This document shows, piece by piece, positions 63,801 to 64,000 of a stretch of 64,000 nucleotides of DNA; positions within the stretch are counted from its first letter, which is position 1; each line of letters opens with the position of its first letter. The position numbers and the translations under genes are program-made. The notes below the pieces were generated by a model that made no database searches, had not been told where the DNA came from, and saw only the letters and a program-made list of their open reading frames with translations. This DNA comes from Limnohabitans sp. JirII-31 (lineage in GTDB: Bacteria; Pseudomonadota; Gammaproteobacteria; Burkholderiales; Burkholderiaceae_C). Where the stretch lies: assembly GCF_002778315.1 (NCBI RefSeq), contig NZ_NESA01000015.1, positions 1 through 64,000 of the forward strand, in the 5' to 3' direction.

Positions 63801-64000
63801 CAGCGCAGCCTTCGTTGCCCAGAGCAATGTGGCGGGTAACAACGGCTACGGCCAGTTCAGCATCGGAACCGACGGTGCCTGGACCTACACCGCCAACAGT
63901 GCGCACAACGAGTTCGTCGGTGGCCAGACCTACACCGACAGCTTCACAGTGGCTACCGCAGATGGCACGAGCCAAGTGATCACGGTGAGCATGACTGGAT
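51829..64000 (+). CDS. Giant VCBS-repeat adhesin-like protein, 3' truncated by window edge
   Basis: An open frame of 4,057 codons without stop. The GTG at 51829 is chosen: GAGG lies at 51818-51821 (7-nt spacing) and an in-frame TGA at 51817 excludes earlier starts. Residues 1-~255 are low-complexity (Gln/Ser/Gly, then Ala/Thr/Val/Pro) without signal peptide. One cadherin-like domain follows (about 258-350, IEDSATLRVDALLNASDPDAG). From 52885 the protein consists of about 36 VCBS repeats of 103 residues with motifs LSATDVDSSA, GNNGYGQFSIGTDGAWTYTAN and SFTVATADGTSQVITVSMTGSNDA. Repeats lack cysteine. Such proteins are usually large type I-secreted surface adhesins; the C-terminal secretion region and secretion genes lie outside the window. 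Confidence 0.88.
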   Translation, partial: MAEANISTSQQAFDAQELDSLNVQQQLAEQGDSSAPSGGPTQNRVDTPVATPAAGVQDGPSLFSKDPVPTHNQEDLNSSARAAESNDSQTSGSNSDRSGRSADLGGVNTLAGLAAPVANNNVLPTGLVAGGAGPDVAVQQGTVAEAGGMRTGLAQAQVARAGVTAGSGAASVTNATAATVTAPSVTPVTPTVTAPTVASPAEAVAAAAVVPVVAPISSPTVTNAVITPTQVFQPNTAALLVTPITPTNTAPVVTAPLVVSTIEDSATLRVDALLNASDPDAGTVLSVVNLPSSLPNGVTFNASTHSFVIDPSHAAFQSLAAGQQQVIQIDYGVSDGSLVTPTSVKLTVTGTNDAAVITGTSTVGLVEANSAAALSTKGVLSATDVDGSASFVAQSNVAGNNGHGQFSIGTDGVWTYTANSAHNEFVGGQTYTDSFTVATADGTTQVITVSMTGSNDAAVITGTSTASLTQSTTVASLSTTGSLSATDVDSSAAFVAQTGVTGNNGYGQFSIGTDGVWTYTANSAHNEFVGGQTYTDSFTVATADGTSQVITVSMTGSNDAAVITGTSTASLTEINAAASLSTTGSLSATDVDSNAVFVAQSNVAGNNGYGQFSIGSDGAWTYTANSAHNEFVGGQTYTDSFTVATADGTSQVITVSMTGSNDAAVITGTSTASLTETNAAASLSTTGSLSATDVDSSAGFVAQSTVAGNNGYGQFSIGTDGAWTYTANNAHNEFVGGQTYTDSFTVATADGTSQVITVSMTGSNDAAVITGTSTASLTETNAATSLSTTGTLSATDVDSSAAFVAQTGVAGSNGYGQFSIGTDGAWTYTANSAHNEFVGGQTYTDSFTVATADGTSQVITVSMTGSNDAAVITGTSTASLTETNAASSLSTTGSLSATDVDSSAAFVAQTGVAGNNGYGQFSIGTDGQWTYTANSAHNEFVGGQTYTDSFTVATADGTSQVITVSMTGSNDAAVITGTSTASLTETNAAASLSTTGTLSATDVDSSSAFVAQSNVAGNNGYGQFSIGTDGHWTYTANSAHNEFVGGQTYTDSFTVATADGTSQVITVSMTGSNDAAVITGTSTASLTETNAAASLSTTGSLSATDLDSSAAFVAQSNVAGNNGYGQFSIGTDGAWTYTANSAHNEFVGGQTYTDSFTVATADGTSQVITVSMTGSNDAAVITGTSTASLTETNAAASLSTTGLLSATDADSRALFVAQTAVAGSNGYGQFSIGTDGAWTYTANSAHNEFVGGQTYTDSFTVATADGTSQVITVSMTGSNDAAVITGTSTASLTETNSAASLSTTGSLSATDVDSSAAFVAQTGVAGNNGYGQFSIGTDGAWTYTANSAHNEFVGGQTYTDSFTVATADGTTQVITVSMTGSNDAAVITGTSTASLTETNAAASLSTTGTLSATDVDSSAAFVAQTGVAGNNGYGQFSIGTDGQWTYTANSAQNEFVGGQTYTDSFTVATADGTSQVITVSMTGSNDAAVITGTSTASLTETNAAASLSTTGSLSATDVDSSATFVAQSNVAGNNGYGQFSIGANGAWTYTANNVHNEFVGGQTYTDSFTVATADGTSQVITVSMTGSNDAAVITGISTASLTETNAAASLSTTGTLSATDVDSSAAFVAQSNVAGSNGYGQFSIGTDGQWTYTANSAHNEFVGGQTYTDSFTVTTADGTTQVVTVSMTGSNDAAVITGTSTASLTETNAAASLSTTGLLSATDVDSSAAFVAQTAVAGSNGYGQFSIGTDGAWTYTANSAHNEFVGGQTYTDSFTVATADGTSQVITVSMTGSNDAAVITGTSTASLTETNAAASLSTTGTLSATDVDSSAAFVAQSNVAGSNGYGQFSIGADGQWTYTANSAHNEFVGGQTYTDSFTVATADGTTQVITISMTGSNETVVFSGTSNASLTESNNAASLSTSGAVTASDLNGNVLIVAQSNVAGNNGYGQFSIGTDGQWTYTANSAHNEFVGGQTYTDSFTVATADGTSQVITVSMTGSNDAAVITGTSTASLTETNAAASLSTTGTLSATDVDSSAAFVAQSNVSGNNGYGQFSIGTDGQWTYTANSAHNEFVGGQTYTDSFTVATADGTSQVITVSMTGSNDAAVITGTSTASLTETNSAASLSTTGSLSVTDVDSSAAFVAQTGVAGNNGYGQFSIGTNGAWTYTANSAHNEFVGGQTYTDSFTVATADGTTQVITVSMTGSNDAAVITGTSTASLTETNAAASLSTTGTLSATDVDSSAAFVAQSNVAGNNSYGQFSIDADGQWTYTANSAHNEFVGGQTYTDSFTVATADGTSQVITVSMTGSNDAAVITGTSTASLTETNSPSSLSTTGSLSATDVDSSAAFVAQTGVAGSNGYGQFSIGTNGAWTYTANSAHNEFVSGQSYTDSFTVATADGTSQVITVSMTGSNDAAVITGTSTASLTETNAATSLSTTGTLSATDVDSSAAFVAQTGVAGSNGYGQFSIGADGAWTYTANSAHNEFVGGQTYTDSFTVATADGTTQVITVSMTGSNDAAVITGTSTASLTETNAAASLSTTGSLSATDVDSSAAFVAQTGVAGSNGYGQFSIGTDGQWTYTANSAHNEFVGGQTYTDSFTVATADGTSQVITVSMTGSNDAAVITGTSTASLTETNTAASLSTTGSLSATDVDSSAAFVAQSNVAGNNGYGQFSIGADGAWTYTANSAHNEFVGGQTYTDSFTVATADGTSQVITVSMTGSNDAAVITGTSTASLTETNAAPSLSTTGSLSATDVDSSSAFVAQTGVAGNNGYGQFSISTDGAWTYTANSAHNEFVGGQTYTDSFTVATADGTMQVITVSMTGSNDAAVITGTSTASLTETNAAASLSTTGTLSATDVDSSAAFVAQTGVAGSNGYGQFSIGTDGAWTYTANSAHNEFVGGQTYTDSFTVATAEGTSQVITVTMTGSNDAAVITGISTASLTETNSAASLSTTGSLSATDVDSSAAFVAQSNVAGNNGYGQFSIGTDGSWTYTANSAHNEFVGGQTYTDSFTVATADGTSQVITVTMTGTNDAAVITGTSTASLTETNAAASLSTTGTLSATDVDGSAAFVAQTGVAGNNGYGQFSIGTDGAWTYTANSAHNEFVGGQTYTDSFTVATADGTTQVITVSMTGSNDAAVITGTSTASLTETNSAVSLSTTGSLSATDVDSSAAFVAQTGVAGNNGYGQFSIGADGAWTYTANSAHNEFIGGQTYTDSFTVATADGTSQVITVSMTGSNDAAVITGTSTASLTETNSATSLSTTGTLSATDVDSSAAFVAQSNVAGNNGYGQFSIGTDGAWTYTANSAHNEFVGGQTYTDSFTVATADGTSQVITVSMTGSNDAAVITGTSTASLTETNAAASLSTTGSLSATDVDSSAAFVAQTGVAGNNGYGQFSIGTDGAWTYTANNAHNEFVGGQTYTDSFTVATADGTSQVITVSMTGSNDAAVITGTSTASLTETNSAASLSTTGSLSATDVDSSAAFVAQTGVAGNNGYGQFSIGTDGAWTYTANSAHNEFVGGQTYTDSFTVATADATSQVITVSMTGSNDAAVITGTSTASLTETNAASLSTTGSLSATDVDSSAAFVAQSNVSGNNGYGQFSIGTDGQWTYTANSAHNEFVGGQTYTDSFTVATADGTSQVITVSMTGSNDAAVITGTSTASLTETNSAASLSTTGTLSATDVDSSAAFVAQSNVAGNNGYGQFSIGADGAWTYTANSAHNEFVGGQTYTDSFTVATADGTSQVITVGMTGSNDAAVITGTSTASLTETNSAASLSTTGTLSATDVDSSAAFVAQSNVAGNNGYGQFSIGADGAWTYTANSAHNEFVGGQTYTDSFTVATADGTSQVITVGMTGSNDAAVITGTSTASLTETNSAASLSTTGTLSATDVDSSAAFVAQSNVAGNNGYGQFSIGADGAWTYTANSAHNEFIGGQTYTDSFTVATADGTSQVITVSMTGSNDAAVITGTSTASLTETNSATSLSTTGTLSATDVDSSAAFVAQSNVAGNNGYGQFSIGTDGAWTYTANSAHNEFVGGQTYTDSFTVATADGTSQVITVSMTG
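61372..61808 (+). repeat. 437-bp block duplicated at 63532-63968
   Basis: Bases 61372-61808 are repeated without a visible difference at 63532-63968, 2,160 bp downstream (seven 309-bp units minus the missing codon). The block spans more than one repeat unit, including the rare Ile in EFIGGQTY, so it was copied by unequal recombination or gene conversion. Confidence 0.82.
62761..63378 (+). repeat. Two identical 309-bp units in direct tandem
   Basis: Bases 62761-63069 and 63070-63378 appear identical by line-by-line reading, and identity continues into the third copy until 63515. Both end with the same Ser-to-Gly change (GTC-GGC-ATG, VGMT instead of VSMT), which is absent from the preceding unit. 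This marks a very recent duplication. Confidence 0.85.

Larger units (their letters stand above)
52885..64000 (+). repeat. Tandem array of ~36 VCBS repeats, 309-bp unit
   Basis: The codon series GAT-GC-GC(A/G)GT-ATCAC (DAAVIT) recurs every 309 bp from 52885 (for example 52885, 53194) to the last at about 63694, giving about 36 units. One unit (around 62500) is one codon shorter (TETNAASLST instead of TETNAAASLST), and one unit around 57520-57650 has a diverged first half. The array covers more than 11 kb, and because codons repeat, the opposite strand is also open over long stretches. Confidence 0.93.

Noticed and set aside
61912..63975. Long minus-strand open frame of 687 codons (and similar ones at 60361-61815 and 57895-59034) antisense to the adhesin repeats
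   Set aside because: It arises because the 309-bp plus-strand repeat has no stop in that antisense frame; the translation is a Cys/Arg/His-rich repeat without family features, and the plus frame has clear VCBS domains.
52885..64000. CRISPR array or satellite DNA as explanation for the tandem repeats
   Set aside because: Units are 309 bp, coding, contiguous without spacers and translate to a recognised protein repeat.

Overview
The window looks like a chromosomal segment of a betaproteobacterium of the order Burkholderiales, most likely Comamonadaceae. The basis is G+C-rich coding sequence, Bug/TctC-type solute receptors, branched-chain-type ABC uptake for aromatics, an Azoarcus-like aerobic anthranilyl-CoA pathway, and a GC-rich dispersed element of the kind I associate with Comamonadaceae. 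Assignments rest on motifs and family memory; no database search was run.

Layout. 1-8222: the 3' end of urtA with a strong terminator, a Tat-exported nicotinamidase, then a purine/nucleoside module. This module has a BMP-type ABC transporter (ATPase on the minus strand; two permeases and a binding protein on the plus strand), a BiuH-like cysteine hydrolase, and an adenine/adenosine deaminase behind a structured 140-nt leader. 8235-15499: housekeeping and small modules: an MNT/HEPN pair, dcd, rhlE, apaH, a HigB/HigA-like pair whose toxin is frameshifted, a CNNM/CorC-like CBS membrane protein, an alpha/beta-hydrolase and a methyltransferase. 15538-20238: a two-gene NAD-dependent formate dehydrogenase (NuoE-NuoF fusion plus a molybdopterin/Fe-S alpha subunit) whose alpha gene carries an in-frame GC-rich element. 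20235-29874: two exported hypotheticals, two Bug receptors flanking a DODA-type dioxygenase, an alanine-rich helical protein, a GAF/HD-GYP protein, a 2-oxoglutarate/Fe(II)-type oxygenase, an RRM protein and a TPR glycosyltransferase-like protein.

29927-51608 is mostly a minus-strand aromatic catabolic island. Its right part (43829-51608) encodes a RidA protein, 2-aminobenzoate-CoA ligase, acyl-CoA dehydrogenase, enoyl-CoA hydratase, MarR regulator, short-chain dehydrogenase and the bifunctional 2-aminobenzoyl-CoA monooxygenase/reductase: the aerobic CoA-dependent anthranilate pathway. Its left part (29927-41147) is a tightly packed operon of a three-subunit molybdenum hydroxylase (with a fused CoxM-CoxG subunit), a DapA-like class I aldolase, 3-hydroxyanthranilate 3,4-dioxygenase, a complete LivKHMGF-type transporter and an arylformamidase-like hydrolase. 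The two parts share a 16-bp operator-like palindrome (14/16 matches), which suggests common control by the MarR protein. I infer that the left operon imports and processes an N-containing aromatic towards anthranilate-type intermediates; its substrate is not evident and it is the best candidate for an undescribed pathway.

51829-64000: the 5' part of a giant gene (at least 4,057 codons, running off the window) encoding an adhesin-like protein with about 36 near-identical 103-residue VCBS repeats, showing recent unit duplication and block copying.
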